This document shows, piece by piece, positions 46,772-56,594 of a stretch of DNA of 64,000 nucleotides. Position 1 is the stretch's first letter, and every line of letters begins with the position of its first letter. Origin of the DNA: Acinetobacter sp. WCHA45 (GTDB lineage: Bacteria; Pseudomonadota; Gammaproteobacteria; Pseudomonadales; Moraxellaceae); contig NZ_CP028561.1 in NCBI RefSeq assembly GCF_002165255.2, positions 992,001-1,056,000 on the forward strand, written 5' to 3'. A program made the position numbers and the translations under genes. Under the pieces are notes generated by a model. The model saw only the letters and a list, made by a program, of their open reading frames with translations. It made no database searches and had not been told where the DNA came from.

Positions 46772-47303
46772 TTCTAAATTTCGTTTCACTTTCCTAAAAC
46801 AGGTCACTTGTATTGCCGCTGTAGTATTTTCTTCGGCTTCAAGTTTTGCTTTGCCATCAGACCGTAGCCAACAGTTATCATTGGTTGCTGATCGTGCAAC
46901 CTATAATGATAAAACGGGTGTAACAACTTATACGGGTAACGTAGTGATCGAGCAAGGCACGATGAAGCTTCAGGCTGATTCTATTATTGCGACATTGAAT
47001 AGCAAAAAAGAAATACAAACGATTACAGCTAAAGGTCAGTTGGCAAAATTTCAGCAGCAAATAGATGCTAAAAAAGGTTTAGCGCGTGGTGAAGCGCAGA
47101 CCATTGTTTATAATGCCGATACAGGAATTATTACTTTAACTGGTAAGGCGTATCTATATCAAGATGGCTCTAGTATTCGTGGTAACAGTCTGAAATATAG
47201 TATGAACAAAGGTGATGTAGAGGCACAAGGTTCTTCATCAAATCGAGTTCAAATTATTATTCCGCCATCAAGTTCTAAAAGTTCTCCAGGGGCGCGTGAT
47301 TAA
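46755..47303 (+). CDS. lptA: LPS export periplasmic protein LptA
   Basis: Periplasmic bridge protein of the Lpt machine, 182 residues from the ATG at 46755 (GAGGA seven bases upstream). An in-frame start at 46719 lies inside lptC and lacks a site. It has a signal peptide ending ...[13 protein letters not shown] and the OstA repeats: [51 protein letters not shown] and [19 protein letters not shown]. The tail is Ser-rich. Its stop overlaps the lptB ATG. Confidence 0.95.
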   Translation: MRQAFNSKFRFTFLKQVTCIAAVVFSSASSFALPSDRSQQLSLVADRATYNDKTGVTTYTGNVVIEQGTMKLQADSIIATLNSKKEIQTITAKGQLAKFQQQIDAKKGLARGEAQTIVYNADTGIITLTGKAYLYQDGSSIRGNSLKYSMNKGDVEAQGSSSNRVQIIIPPSSSKSSPGARD

Positions 47304-48049
47304 TGGATCAATCAGTACAGCAATCACAAACTTTATGTATTAAACACCTAGCTAAAAACTATAGTAAACGGTGGGTGGTAAAAGACGTTTCATTTACGAT
47401 GCAAAGCGGTCAAATTGTCGGTTTACTTGGACCAAATGGTGCAGGTAAAACCACAAGTTTCTATATGGTTGTCGGACTTGTTCGGATGGATAAGGGTGAA
47501 ATCCATTTAGATAATTTAGATTTATCTGATCTAGCGATGCATGAGCGGGCACGTAAAGGTATTGGATACTTACCACAGGAAGCATCAATTTTTAGAAAGC
47601 TCACAATTTCCGAAAATATCATGGCAATTTTGGAAACGCGTAAAGATCTAAATAAACAGCAAAGACAGCAACGTTTAACTGAATTATTGAATGATTTTAA
47701 AATTAATCATATTAAAGACTCGTTAGGAATGAGTGTATCTGGTGGTGAACGTCGTCGTGCTGAAATTGCTCGTGCGTTGGCAGCTGATCCCAAATTTATG
47801 CTATTAGATGAACCATTTGCAGGCGTCGATCCAATTTCTGTAGGTGATATTAAAGATATTATCCAGACATTAAAGAGTCGAGGAATTGGTGTTTTAATCA
47901 CTGATCATAATGTACGAGAAACCTTAGCAATTTGTGAAAAAGCTTATATTGTCAGTGAAGGTTCTGTGATAGCAGAAGGAACTCCGCAAGAAATTTTAGA
48001 TAATGAGCAAGTACGTAAAGTGTATCTAGGTGATGACTTTGTTGTTTGA
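47303..48049 (+). CDS. lptB: LPS export ATPase LptB
   Basis: ATPase of the LptB2FG transporter, 248 residues. It has Walker [11 protein letters not shown]-loop YLPQEASIF, signature [14 protein letters not shown] [16 protein letters not shown], Walker [12 protein letters not shown] and the H-loop DHN. Its ATG overlaps the lptA stop (TAATG), so the two are translationally coupled. lptF and lptG are not in the window, as is usual. A terminator ends the block. Confidence 0.97.
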   Translation: MDQSVQQSQTLCIKHLAKNYSKRWVVKDVSFTMQSGQIVGLLGPNGAGKTTSFYMVVGLVRMDKGEIHLDNLDLSDLAMHERARKGIGYLPQEASIFRKLTISENIMAILETRKDLNKQQRQQRLTELLNDFKINHIKDSLGMSVSGGERRRAEIARALAADPKFMLLDEPFAGVDPISVGDIKDIIQTLKSRGIGVLITDHNVRETLAICEKAYIVSEGSVIAEGTPQEILDNEQVRKVYLGDDFVV

Positions 48050-48070
48050 GCCAAATTCAATCAAGAGATG

Positions 48071-48100
48071 AGAGAACCATTTATTGGTTCTTTTTTTATC
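48071..48100 (+). terminator. Terminator of the kds-lpt operon
   Basis: AGAGAACCA / TGGTTCT stem followed by seven T, just after lptB. Confidence 0.8.
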
Positions 48101-48411
48101 TAAAATTATTATGAATAATAAATAGATACGTGATTAATGTATTTAAAACTAAAAGGTTTCAATTATTAGATGATTGATTTTTAATTAATTTTTACTTTTA
48201 TTTTATGCTGTTGTTTGCGCATTATTACGAAACTATTTTACAAAAAAAACAAACACTTGAGTGTGTTCGAATTAGCTGAAAGAGCATAGTTTTTTGTTGG
48301 AAAAAGTGAGTAGAATGATTGTGCTTTTAAACGATAATAATATGAAAAGAATATGAGCATAAAGACAGATATATAATCGTCAATAGTAGAACATGTAAAA
48401 TATATGGAGAT

Positions 48412-48513
48412 ATTAAGTGGCTATTTTCTATAGTACTTTTATCGGTACCGATTACGCATGCTGAGACACCCCGTGAACGGTACCATACTTTAAAAAAACC
48501 TCGCTTAAAGTGA
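48412..48513 (+). other. Possible micro-ORF or remnant encoding a secreted peptide
   Basis: In one frame the sequence reads KWLFSIVLLSVPITHAETPR then ERYHTLKKPRLK, a textbook signal peptide (THA cleavage) followed by a short basic peptide. GGAGAT lies just before it, but the codon at the expected start position is ATT, not ATG/GTG/TTG. Its TGA stop lies inside a terminator hairpin. It may be a rare-start small protein or a broken gene. Apart from this the 48101-48411 stretch shows nothing. Confidence 0.3.
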
Positions 48514-48524
48514 GGTTTTTTATT
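48493..48524 (+). terminator. Rho-independent terminator
   Basis: AAAACCTC / GAGGTTTT-type stem with T run, between the micro-ORF and the YigZ gene. Confidence 0.75.
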
Positions 48525-48570
48525 GTCTTGTGAAAAGTTATACTCTCTTTTTGGTTTGTATTTATGTTTT

Positions 48571-49173
48571 ATGCCTTTCACTATCGCGAATACAGTTACT
48601 TTTGAAGAAGACATTAAAAAAAGTCGTTTCCAAGCGATTGCCGCAGTTGTTGAAAATGAACAACAGGTCAAGGCCTTTTTAGAGCAGACTAAAGATACAT
48701 CAACCACCCATCAATGCTGGGCATGGAAAATTGGGCATCATGTCCGGTTTAATGACGATGGCGAACCTTCAGGCACCGCAGGTCGCCCCATTCTTGCCAC
48801 CATTGAAGGTAATGATTTAACCAATATCATTGTATTAGTCAATCGTTGGTATGGTGGTGTTAAGCTCGGTACAGGTGGTTTGGTCAGAGCGTATGGTGGA
48901 TGTGCAGGTCAGTGTTTATTACTCGCTGAAAAAATTGAATTGATTGAGAAAAAACAGATTCAATTTGCCTGTTTATTTAATGAATGGGCAATTATCCAAT
49001 ATGAATTGATCCAACAACAGATTGAATATCAAGAACGTTACACTGAAACAGGTGTTCTTATTGAAGCACGATTACAAGTACATCAAATTGAGCCTTTAAG
49101 GCATAAGCTCCAAGATGTGACACGTGGACGTGAATCGCTTAAGGTGATAGAGGAACAAGAAGATGACAACTGA
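48571..49173 (+). CDS. YigZ/IMPACT-family protein
   Basis: A 200-residue protein; I use the ATG at 48571 (MPFTIANTVTFEEDIKKSRF) since the longer frame from 48523 starts inside the terminator hairpin. The IMPACT N-terminal domain shows HQCWAWKIGHHVRFNDDGEP, SGTAGRPILATIEG and NRWYGGVKLGTGGLVRAYGG; a DUF1949-like ferredoxin-fold domain follows. Family members are linked to translation control and proline dipeptidase-type activities, but no role is proven in bacteria. The 3' end overlaps the acyltransferase gene by 11 bases. Confidence 0.88.
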   Translation: MPFTIANTVTFEEDIKKSRFQAIAAVVENEQQVKAFLEQTKDTSTTHQCWAWKIGHHVRFNDDGEPSGTAGRPILATIEGNDLTNIIVLVNRWYGGVKLGTGGLVRAYGGCAGQCLLLAEKIELIEKKQIQFACLFNEWAIIQYELIQQQIEYQERYTETGVLIEARLQVHQIEPLRHKLQDVTRGRESLKVIEEQEDDN

Positions 49174-49780
49174 TCCTTTATTAAAGTATCGAGAACAACA
49201 TAAGCATCGTTTGAATTATATGCCTTGGTTGTACTGGTCACTTAAGCCTAAACATCGAGAATGGGTCGAAGCATGGCAAGCTGAATATCAAGCTTATTTG
49301 ATGGAAATGGAAACAATAGAGATTGGCAAAAATTGTTTTATTTCTCCTTTAGCGCATATTTTTGCAGAGCGTGGGCGAAAGATTAGCATTGGTGACAATA
49401 CCTTTATTGCAGCAGATTGTACTTTACATGGACCTTTAGAGATTGGTAACGAAGTCGCGATTAATCATCATTGTATTTTAGATGGTGGACGTGCAGGCAT
49501 TAAGCTGCATGATCAGGTTCGAATAGCCGCTTATAGTCATTTATATGCGTTTGATCATGGCATGGATTTAGACCGACCAATATACCAACAAGCTGTTAGC
49601 TCCAAAGGAATTGAGATTGGGCGAGATGTATGGTTAGGGGCTCATGTTGGTATAAAAGATGGCGTGAAAATTGGACATCATGCGGTTGTGGGGATGAATA
49701 GTATGGTCACTAAAAATATAGAAGATTTTGCAATTGTGGCAGGTAATCCAGCTAGATTGATTCGTTATCGTACTGAATAA
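49163..49780 (+). CDS. Hexapeptide-repeat acyltransferase
   Basis: A 205-residue left-handed beta-helix protein of the LbH family. Repeats such as IGKNCFISPLAHIFAERGRK, ISIGDNTFIAADCTLHG, IGNEVAINHHCILDG and the C-terminal GAHVGIKDGVKIGHHAVVGM have the I-G-x4 periodicity. The His in HHCILDGG and SHLYAFDHG are candidate catalytic residues. It resembles maltose/galactoside-type O-acetyltransferases; the acceptor cannot be named. Translationally coupled to the YigZ gene by overlap. Confidence 0.85.
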   Translation: MTTDPLLKYREQHKHRLNYMPWLYWSLKPKHREWVEAWQAEYQAYLMEMETIEIGKNCFISPLAHIFAERGRKISIGDNTFIAADCTLHGPLEIGNEVAINHHCILDGGRAGIKLHDQVRIAAYSHLYAFDHGMDLDRPIYQQAVSSKGIEIGRDVWLGAHVGIKDGVKIGHHAVVGMNSMVTKNIEDFAIVAGNPARLIRYRTE

Positions 49781-49894
49781 AATCAATTAAAAGCTCATGA
49801 GATTCTATACATAAATTTAACCCACCATACTTTGATCTGTGATAAGTTAAAAATAAGTAGAAGACCTAAGGTATATACCTAAAGAGAGGCGAAA

Positions 49895-50737
49895 ATGAAC
49901 CGTGTGATTGCATGTATCGATTCTTCACCCTGTATTGATGCTGTTGCTGAAGCAGCCGCATGGGTGGCGAAGCAAACGCAAAGAGAATTAGTACTGTTGC
50001 AAATCCTAGACTATTATCCAGCAAGCTATCATTTAGGTGAAATCAGCGGTGTCATTGGTTTTGAAAGTAATGCCATGCTGCTCAAGGAGCTGGCCGAGCT
50101 TGAGCAAAAGCAAAGTGAACTCGCACTCGACTACAGTAATAACTTACTGAAACATATTTCTGAGCTGATCGAAAAACAATATGATTTAACCAGTACCAAG
50201 ATTCAGGAAAAAGGCGATTTTCTTGAACAGAGCTTTAATATTTTAAAAGAGAATGATGTTGTGATTATTGGGCGTGTGGGTGAACGGGCGGCCGAGAAGA
50301 ATAAGCCAATTGGCAGTAACGTGGAAAACTTTATTCGTGGTGCAAACTGTACAGTGATTACAGTGGGAGAGCATTTTGAACCACCGAAACGTTTTATTTT
50401 CGCTTATGAGTATTCACCGACCTGTCAAAAAATGCTGCAACGTATAGCCCAAAGTGATTTATTGAAAAAGTTACAATGTCATTTGCTTTATGTCGGTGAT
50501 CATCCAGAAATGCTGGCAGAGCCAGAAAAATATTTAAAAGATGCGGGTTTAGATGTTATACCCATTTATCGATACGGAGATGTTGCCCAAAATATTCTTG
50601 AATATCAACGAGAACATGATATTCAACTCATTGTTTTAGGTGCTTTCAGCCACAGTAAAATCCATCAATTCTTTTTGGGTAGCATTACCACCACCATTTT
50701 CCGTAATGCCAATGTACCTTTGCTTGTGGCTAAGTAA
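49895..50737 (+). CDS. Tandem-domain universal stress protein
   Basis: A 280-residue protein with two UspA folds. The first (about residues 1-145) starts MNRVIACIDSSPCIDAVAEA and ends IGSNVENFIRGANCTVITV. The second (about 160-280) contains VLGAFSHSKIHQFFLGSITT and NANVPLLVAK, with the G-x2-H/x9-G-S/T-type ATP-site pattern. Tandem Usps typically respond to stress or starvation; no specific role is shown. GAGAGG lies before the ATG at 49895. Single-gene unit. Confidence 0.93.
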   Translation: MNRVIACIDSSPCIDAVAEAAAWVAKQTQRELVLLQILDYYPASYHLGEISGVIGFESNAMLLKELAELEQKQSELALDYSNNLLKHISELIEKQYDLTSTKIQEKGDFLEQSFNILKENDVVIIGRVGERAAEKNKPIGSNVENFIRGANCTVITVGEHFEPPKRFIFAYEYSPTCQKMLQRIAQSDLLKKLQCHLLYVGDHPEMLAEPEKYLKDAGLDVIPIYRYGDVAQNILEYQREHDIQLIVLGAFSHSKIHQFFLGSITTTIFRNANVPLLVAK

Positions 50738-50784
50738 TTCATTTTTATAAGAGGGTTTATTACACTTCAACCATGCTTGCGTTA

Positions 50785-50971
50785 TAGGCTAAAATGACTC
50801 AAACAAGGCATGAAACGCAGGCAATGGCGAGACCCTTGTCAAGTTTCATAACGAAGTTTGTGGATATTTTAGCCATAACCCTATGGGACAGGAGCATTTT
50901 TTGTCGTTACTGTGTTATGTCTTGTTCATTTAGAATGACTAAATTTCACAATACATGCCTTGTTCCGCCTA
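50785..50971. repeat. Short inverted-repeat element in an intergenic region
   Basis: Inverted arms AACAAGGCATG (50802-50812) and its complement (50954-50964), with outer TAGGC / GCCTA (50785-50789, 50967-50971), enclose about 187 bases without a supported gene. It lies in the 387-base gap between the stress protein and the methyltransferase and resembles short mobile or palindromic repeats of Acinetobacter. No other gene is seen in 50738-51124. Confidence 0.45.
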
Positions 50972-51124
50972 AAAAATGCTCGCTGTCGCAAGCATCTGTG
51001 AAGTGTTAATAGACCCTCTACTAGTTATCCGCAATTACTGTGGATAACTATATGGAAAAGCATTGTAGATAAATATAATCTATTGATATTGAATAAATAA
51101 TTTTTTTAGATTGTTTTTTGATCT

Positions 51125-51793
51125 CTATTTTACGATTGCAATTGCAAAACCATCATGCCCTTTAGATCCTACTGTTTGTAGAGCAGTGCAAGAGAGCAGT
51201 TGAGGATGATCTTTTAATGCTGAGAATGCTTCACGAATCCCTTCAATACTAGGCTTCTTATTATTCTCATCTAAGATCGCACCTGCACGAATGACGTTAT
51301 CAAGTACAATAATCGTACCTGAGTGAGAAAGCTTTAAGCTTAATTCAAAGTATTCACGATAACTTTGTTTATCGGCATCAATAAAAATTAGATCAAAGGG
51401 TTCACTGCCTTCAGCAATGAGTTGCTTCATAATATCTGCACCACGACCTTTCTTGAGCTCGATATTGGTTGGCATCTTGGCAAAATCGATATTTTCCTGA
51501 GCAATAATGACGTGAGTATCTCGACCTTCTACCGTGAGTAGATAGCCATCTTCAGGTAATGCTTTTGCAAGCCAAATAGTACTGTAGGCACCAAAAGTTC
51601 CCAGTTCCAGTACCCGTTTGCATTGGTTCATCTGAATCAACATTTGCAAAAACATGCCTTGATTAGGCGCAACAGCCAAATGATTAGAAAACCCCTGAGT
51701 ATCGGTGTTGTCTAATGCGTGTTGAAGTCTTGGGTCTGTGGGAATTAAATGTGAATTGATATAGTCATCAATGTCGGTCCACATCTGTTGCAT
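51125..51793 (-). CDS. SAM-dependent O-methyltransferase (class I, family 3)
   Basis: A 222-residue cytoplasmic methyltransferase. It has the catechol-O-methyltransferase-like layout: helical N-terminus, SAM-binding RVLELGTFGAYSTIWLAKALP, DGYLLTVEGRD, the metal-binding FDLIFIDADKQSYREYFELS and IIVLDNVIRAGAI. The DADK and DN elements would bind a divalent metal. Substrate unknown. I start at the ATG at 51793 (MQQMWTD); a TTG further up is also in frame. Confidence 0.88.
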   Translation of the reverse strand: MQQMWTDIDDYINSHLIPTDPRLQHALDNTDTQGFSNHLAVAPNQGMFLQMLIQMNQCKRVLELGTFGAYSTIWLAKALPEDGYLLTVEGRDTHVIIAQENIDFAKMPTNIELKKGRGADIMKQLIAEGSEPFDLIFIDADKQSYREYFELSLKLSHSGTIIVLDNVIRAGAILDENNKKPSIEGIREAFSALKDHPQLLSCTALQTVGSKGHDGFAIAIVK

Positions 51794-51931
51794 AATCAAG
51801 TTTACCTATGAATCTTTTAGCTGCATTTTAAACATTTATGCTTAGAGTGCAATTTGATTACTGAATTAATCACTGCCATTCAAATAAAAAAGAGACCGTT
51901 TAGATCTCTTATCGATTTAAATTATCGTTTA

Positions 51932-52645
51932 TTAGAAGTTACACATTGAACTATTTCGGGTGAGGTCAGGCCCCCAAGTTCGATAACCCTGTGTGTCAAT
52001 ATGGATTTGCCCTGAGCTGTACAAGCCTATTCCAAGATTTAAACTCTGCCCATGCTGGATCCAAAATTGGCATAGTTTAAATTTAGTCTGTTCAATATAT
52101 GCATAGTCTTGCGGTTGTGGAACCTCAGGCCCGATACGGAAGTCGATTGCTGAATTGAACAAATGCTTAGAAGAACCCGCACCACCTGCACATTGATTTA
52201 AAGGTAGATCGCGGTAAACAGAAGTGACTTCGAAATCAGTTAAAATCTTAGCAGCGATTAAATATTTAAAGACCCGTAAGGTTGAAAGTGAATTATTCCA
52301 TAGCTCACGATTTGGTACCATATATTCTGAGCGACCACATTTTTGCCAATCTCTAGCGGTACGTAATAATTCAAAACTTGGAATAATGTGTGCAACATTA
52401 TTACGATTTAAAAACTGCTCGTATTCGCGGACGCGCGCGTAATTTTCACCTTGATTGAGCCATTGGCGATAAGAGTTTGGTTCAACTTTATTTGGAATTG
52501 GGCGAGTAAAAGTAACTTGTTCTTGAGGAATGTAAATTCTTTTATCTTGATTTTGATTCACTTTAGTGGCTGAACTGACACAACCGACCATCATCACAGG
52601 GATGATACAAAATGATAAGAGACCCTGTAATTTATTTCGCATCAT
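51932..52645 (-). CDS. M15-type peptidase lipoprotein
   Basis: A 237-residue lipoprotein from the ATG at 52645 (the frame extends to a GTG at 52660). Lipobox MMVGC. The C-terminal half has the M15 (D-Ala-D-Ala carboxypeptidase-like) motifs: SVYRDLPLNQCAGGAGSSKH then LFNSAIDFRI, giving a His and an Asp ligand, and GIGLYSSGQIHIDTQGYRTW with the second His. The N-terminal part is a Pro/Gln-rich linker and helical bundle. It probably acts on peptidoglycan at the envelope. A small AAGAGA/TCTCTT hairpin at about 51886-51912 may terminate it. Confidence 0.85.
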   Translation of the reverse strand: MMRNKLQGLLSFCIIPVMMVGCVSSATKVNQNQDKRIYIPQEQVTFTRPIPNKVEPNSYRQWLNQGENYARVREYEQFLNRNNVAHIIPSFELLRTARDWQKCGRSEYMVPNRELWNNSLSTLRVFKYLIAAKILTDFEVTSVYRDLPLNQCAGGAGSSKHLFNSAIDFRIGPEVPQPQDYAYIEQTKFKLCQFWIQHGQSLNLGIGLYSSGQIHIDTQGYRTWGPDLTRNSSMCNF

Positions 52646-52746
52646 AAAAAAGCAGTTCACAATCTATAAGTGATAGATGAATTATTTTAATGCAAAATAA
52701 CGCACAAATAATGGTGCAATTGCAAAGAAATGTGTGATTTGAGTAT

Positions 52747-52775
52747 AAAAAAAGACCAGTTAATACTGGTCTTTT
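52747..52775 (-). terminator. Terminator of fdxA
   Basis: AAAAGACCAGT / ACTGGTCTTTT stem with a four-base loop; T run on the minus strand. Confidence 0.9.
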
Positions 52776-52781
52776 CTATGA

Positions 52782-53111
52782 TTATTTTTCTAAATATTGC
52801 AATTTATTTGGCTTGCCATTCCATTCTTCACGATCAGCAGGTTGTTCACCAATTTGAGTGATGTTATTACCTGCCCATTTTTCAGAGAGTTCAGCATTCA
52901 GCTCAATAAAAGCTTCTTGACCTTCAGGTAGCTCATCTTCAGAGAAAATCGCATTTGCTGGACATTCAGGTTCACACAATGCACAGTCAATACATTCGTC
53001 TGGATTGATGACAAGAAAGTTTGGACCTTCATAGAAGCAATCTACAGGGCAAACTTCAACACAGTCTTGATATTTACATTTAATACAGTTTTCGGTGACA
53101 ACAAAGGTCAT
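52782..53111 (-). CDS. fdxA: 7Fe-8S ferredoxin
   Basis: A 109-residue ferredoxin carrying one 3Fe-4S and one 4Fe-4S cluster. The Cys pattern is C9, C12, C17, C21 and C25 at the N-terminus and [11 protein letters not shown] (40, 43, 46, 50), as in Azotobacter FdI. The acidic C-terminal tail about 50 residues long is also typical of the proteobacterial FdxA type. It is a general low-potential electron carrier; no partner is adjacent. The 3' end is closed by a terminator. Confidence 0.95.
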   Translation of the reverse strand: MTFVVTENCIKCKYQDCVEVCPVDCFYEGPNFLVINPDECIDCALCEPECPANAIFSEDELPEGQEAFIELNAELSEKWAGNNITQIGEQPADREEWNGKPNKLQYLEK

Positions 53112-53386
53112 GGCGGCAGCTACCTAAAAAATATGGTTTTCATTTTGCATAGTGTATTTTAGGCAAAAAATACCGATAGAAACAATTCCTTTTATTGATA
53201 TTTATTATTCGTATCAATGAAATGGGCTTATTTATATGACTTTTATTGATAATAAGTCTCAATAACTTAATGAATTGTCGAATTTCTCCTTGCATTACAT
53301 GATGCAAAATGAGCGCACAAATATAATTGAGATCTTACAACTAGAGAAATCAGCTCTGACCTAGGGCCAAAGCTGATGATTTAATC

Positions 53387-56059
53387 TTAATTTTCGAGTG
53401 CTTGGCTAGATTTGAATAAGGCTTTGAGCTGATAAAGCTGTTCAAGTGCTTGACGTGGTGTTAGATCATCCACATCAATTTTATCTAACAATTCAAGCGC
53501 AGGGGATTGAGCTTCCACTTCAACAATTTTCTCAACAACTTGAGTTTCAATTTCATGCTCAAGTGAACTGAATAAATCATTTTGAACTGTATTTTGCAAA
53601 TGTTGATGCTGTTGCTTTTCCAGAATTTTCAAACGTTTCTGTGCTTCTTTAATTACACTTGCTGGAATACCTGCCAGTTTTGCAACTTGTAAGCCGTGGC
53701 TTTGGCTTGCAGGACCGTGTTGTACTTTGTGCAATAAAATTAAATTACCATTCAGTTCTTGTGCTGTCACATGATAATTATCAATACCAACTTCACCACC
53801 CAGTTCGGTTAACTCAAAGTAGTGTGTTGCAAACAGACATAGACATTTCACACGCTTCGTCAAATCAAGTACACATGCCCAAGCTAAAGAGAGGCCATCA
53901 TAAGTACTCGTACCACGACCAACTTCATCCATCAAAACCAAAGATTGACTTGTAGCATGATGTAAAATCTGTGAGGTTTCAGTCATTTCCACCATAAAAG
54001 TAGATTTACCTGTCGACAAATCATCCGCAGAACCGATACGGGTAAAGATACGATCAATTGAACCCAGTTTTGCCGATTTTGCAGGAACGAAACTACCACA
54101 GTAAGCAAGTAAACTGATTAATGCGGTCTGACGCATAAATGTCGATTTACCGCCCATATTTGGACCAGTGATAATCGCCATACGGTGTTGTGGGTCTAGA
54201 GTCGTATCATTCGGTGTAAATGGTGCTTTATTTAAAGCTTCAACCACAGGATGACGACCAGCTTGAATTTTGATGCTGGTTTCAGCCGTAAATTCAGGTC
54301 TTGTCCAATTATTTAATCTGGCTTGATGTGCAAAATTTGCCAGTACATCAATATGCGCAATTGCTGCGCTCATCATTTGTAGTTGAGCAATATTTTGGCG
54401 AAGCTCATCTAATAAGGATTCAAACAAAAGCTTTTCACGGGCAAGCGCGCGTGATTCACTTGAAAGGACTTTATCTTCAAAGCTCTTGAGCTCTGGAGTG
54501 ATATAACGTTCCGCATTTTTTAAGGTTTGACGGCGAATATAATCGGCAGGTGCCTGCTCGGCCTGAACGCGTGTCAACTCAATATAGTAACCACTGACAC
54601 GATTATAACCAATTTTAAGTGTATTGATTCCAGTACGTTGGCGTTCTTTAATTTCTAAATCAATTAAAAATTGCCCTGCATGATCGCGAATTTTACGTAA
54701 TTCATCCAGTTCATCATCATAACCTTCAGCAATCACATTACCATCGCGTAATAATACTGGCGGATTTTCAACAATTGCCGCCATTAAATGTTGATGTAGA
54801 CTTTTGAAATCACCTAATTGATTATCCAACTGATTTAATAATTGAGATTGTTGGTTTTTTAGCACAGGTGCTAAAGCATGCCGTAAAAATGGAATTTGTG
54901 CACATGCTTGACGCAGTTGAACTAAATCGCGTGGACGTGCACTGCCCAAAGCAACACGACTCAATACACGTTCGATATCACCAATTTCTTTGAGCACTAA
55001 ACGTACAGGAGATTCATGGTAGCCTTTTAATAATTGCTCTGAGGCATCTAAGCGAGCATCTAATATGGCAGTATCACGAATCGGTTGCATAAGCGTTCGA
55101 CTGAGTAAACGGCCACCCATTGCGGTTTGGCAGTCATTAATCAGTTGGAATAAAGATGTGCCATGTTCAAATAACGGATCAATAATTTCTAAATTACGCC
55201 GTGTAATTGGATCAAGTGCAATAAAGTCAGTGCTTTGCTCAATTTGAATAGAACGAATATGTGGTAAAGCCGTTTTTTGTGTTTCTTTGGCATAATGAAT
55301 TAATGCTGCGGCTGCGGCTTTTGCCAAAGGGAGTGGATCTAGACCAAAGCCTGATAAAGTTGAAACTGAGAATTGGTCACACAAAGTTTTTTGTGCATTA
55401 TTTAAATTAAAATCAACATTTGGACGTTTAGTAATTGGGCAGTCTAAATTCTTTTTAATTTGTTCAATAATATTTTGATCGATCAGATCTTCATCAATGA
55501 GAATCTCGCTAGGCATTAAACGAGCTAGCTCAATCGCCAATTGTTCTGGCTTATAATTTTGTTGTTGAACTTTAAAAATACCCGCACTCAAATCAAGTAA
55601 TGCAAACCCAATTTGATTTTGTTGAATACATAAAGCAACCAGATTTGAAGACTGATAACTGCTAAGTAATGCATCATCAGTCAAAGTACCTGGTGTTATA
55701 ATACGAACTACTTTACGTTCCATAGGTGCTTTACCGCGAGAACCTGCGTTCTCGCCTTCACCAACTTGCTCACAAATTGCAACTGTGCGACCAGATTTAA
55801 CTAAGCGGGCAAGGTAGCCTTCGGCTGAATGATAAGGCACACCAGCCATTGGAATCGGTTGCCCACTCGCTTTACCGCGATGAGTCAGCGTAATGCCGAG
55901 TAGTTTGGCTGCTAAATGCGCATCTTCAAAGAATAGTTCATAAAAGTCACCCATACGATAGAACAGCAATGCATGTTGATAGTCTGTTTTGACTTTGAGA
56001 TATTGCTGCATCATTGGGGTGTGGGAAGATAAGTCAGCCATGATTTCAGCACTGTTCAT
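53387..56059 (-). CDS. mutS: DNA mismatch repair protein MutS
   Basis: Mismatch-recognition ATPase of 890 residues. The mismatch-binding domain shows the [11 protein letters not shown] loop (F-x-E in the usual position near residue 36-40 region), the connector and clamp domains follow, and the ATPase carries Walker [30 protein letters not shown], Walker [17 protein letters not shown] and FATHYFELT. The C-terminal beta-clamp/MutL tail is present. I keep the ATG at 56059 (AAGGA ten bases upstream); an alternative ATG at 56041 gives the more usual [14 protein letters not shown] start. Stand-alone gene. Confidence 0.97.
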   Translation of the reverse strand: MNSAEIMADLSSHTPMMQQYLKVKTDYQHALLFYRMGDFYELFFEDAHLAAKLLGITLTHRGKASGQPIPMAGVPYHSAEGYLARLVKSGRTVAICEQVGEGENAGSRGKAPMERKVVRIITPGTLTDDALLSSYQSSNLVALCIQQNQIGFALLDLSAGIFKVQQQNYKPEQLAIELARLMPSEILIDEDLIDQNIIEQIKKNLDCPITKRPNVDFNLNNAQKTLCDQFSVSTLSGFGLDPLPLAKAAAAALIHYAKETQKTALPHIRSIQIEQSTDFIALDPITRRNLEIIDPLFEHGTSLFQLINDCQTAMGGRLLSRTLMQPIRDTAILDARLDASEQLLKGYHESPVRLVLKEIGDIERVLSRVALGSARPRDLVQLRQACAQIPFLRHALAPVLKNQQSQLLNQLDNQLGDFKSLHQHLMAAIVENPPVLLRDGNVIAEGYDDELDELRKIRDHAGQFLIDLEIKERQRTGINTLKIGYNRVSGYYIELTRVQAEQAPADYIRRQTLKNAERYITPELKSFEDKVLSSESRALAREKLLFESLLDELRQNIAQLQMMSAAIAHIDVLANFAHQARLNNWTRPEFTAETSIKIQAGRHPVVEALNKAPFTPNDTTLDPQHRMAIITGPNMGGKSTFMRQTALISLLAYCGSFVPAKSAKLGSIDRIFTRIGSADDLSTGKSTFMVEMTETSQILHHATSQSLVLMDEVGRGTSTYDGLSLAWACVLDLTKRVKCLCLFATHYFELTELGGEVGIDNYHVTAQELNGNLILLHKVQHGPASQSHGLQVAKLAGIPASVIKEAQKRLKILEKQQHQHLQNTVQNDLFSSLEHEIETQVVEKIVEVEAQSPALELLDKIDVDDLTPRQALEQLYQLKALFKSSQALEN

Positions 56060-56342
56060 GCGTATTAAGTCCTTAAATTTTTGAATAAATTAAAATATAG
56101 AAAGTCTAATTGTCTAACTGATAGGGAGTCAACAGGAACTCATCTAAGGAAAAGTACAGCTTTTATATCTAAGAATTGAGCCAATAGTGAGTGAAATCTT
56201 ATTTTAAACCCAGAACAGCAGTTTTAATAAAAAAATGAAATTTGAAAAATGTCATAGTTTGTTATTTGATAGAAATTAATTAGAGTAGAATAATTGTTGA
56301 CTAGCGTACTGGTCTTTAAAAAAGATCGAGGATTCTCGTAAT

Positions 56343-56507
56343 TTTAAAAGACAGCAGCATGAAACAAGAAGAACATTATATGTTGATATCGTTGAAAAAT
56401 TAGGAGATAGACGGGTAGATATTATTATAAGAAAAGATATTGTGGAACTTGTTAAAAGTATTGTTGATGATGGGGTGCAAGTTCAAGCTAGAAGAAATCT
56501 ATCATAA
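56343..56507 (+). pseudogene. Remnant resembling a nucleotidyltransferase antitoxin
   Basis: One frame without a start codon reads TRRTLYVDIVEKLGDRRVDI then IIRKDIVELVKSIVDDGVQV to a stop at 56505. LGDRRVDIIIRKD followed by an acidic helix and DDGVQV recalls the C-terminal half of MNT-type nucleotidyltransferases of HEPN/MNT toxin-antitoxin pairs. No N-terminal GSRARG motif and no HEPN gene are present. The likeness is weak; it may be any degenerate ORF. The remaining sequence between mutS and the TonB-like gene shows nothing. Confidence 0.35.
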
Positions 56508-56594
56508 AAGTATATTAATGATTGTGCTATCTGGATTGAATCACAAATAATTCCCCAAAAGAGAGTTTTTTAAATCTCTTTATTATGTTGAAAA

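Noticed and set aside
50794..51009. 71-codon frame in the repeat region
   Set aside because: It overlaps the inverted-repeat element, lacks a ribosome-binding site and has odd composition.
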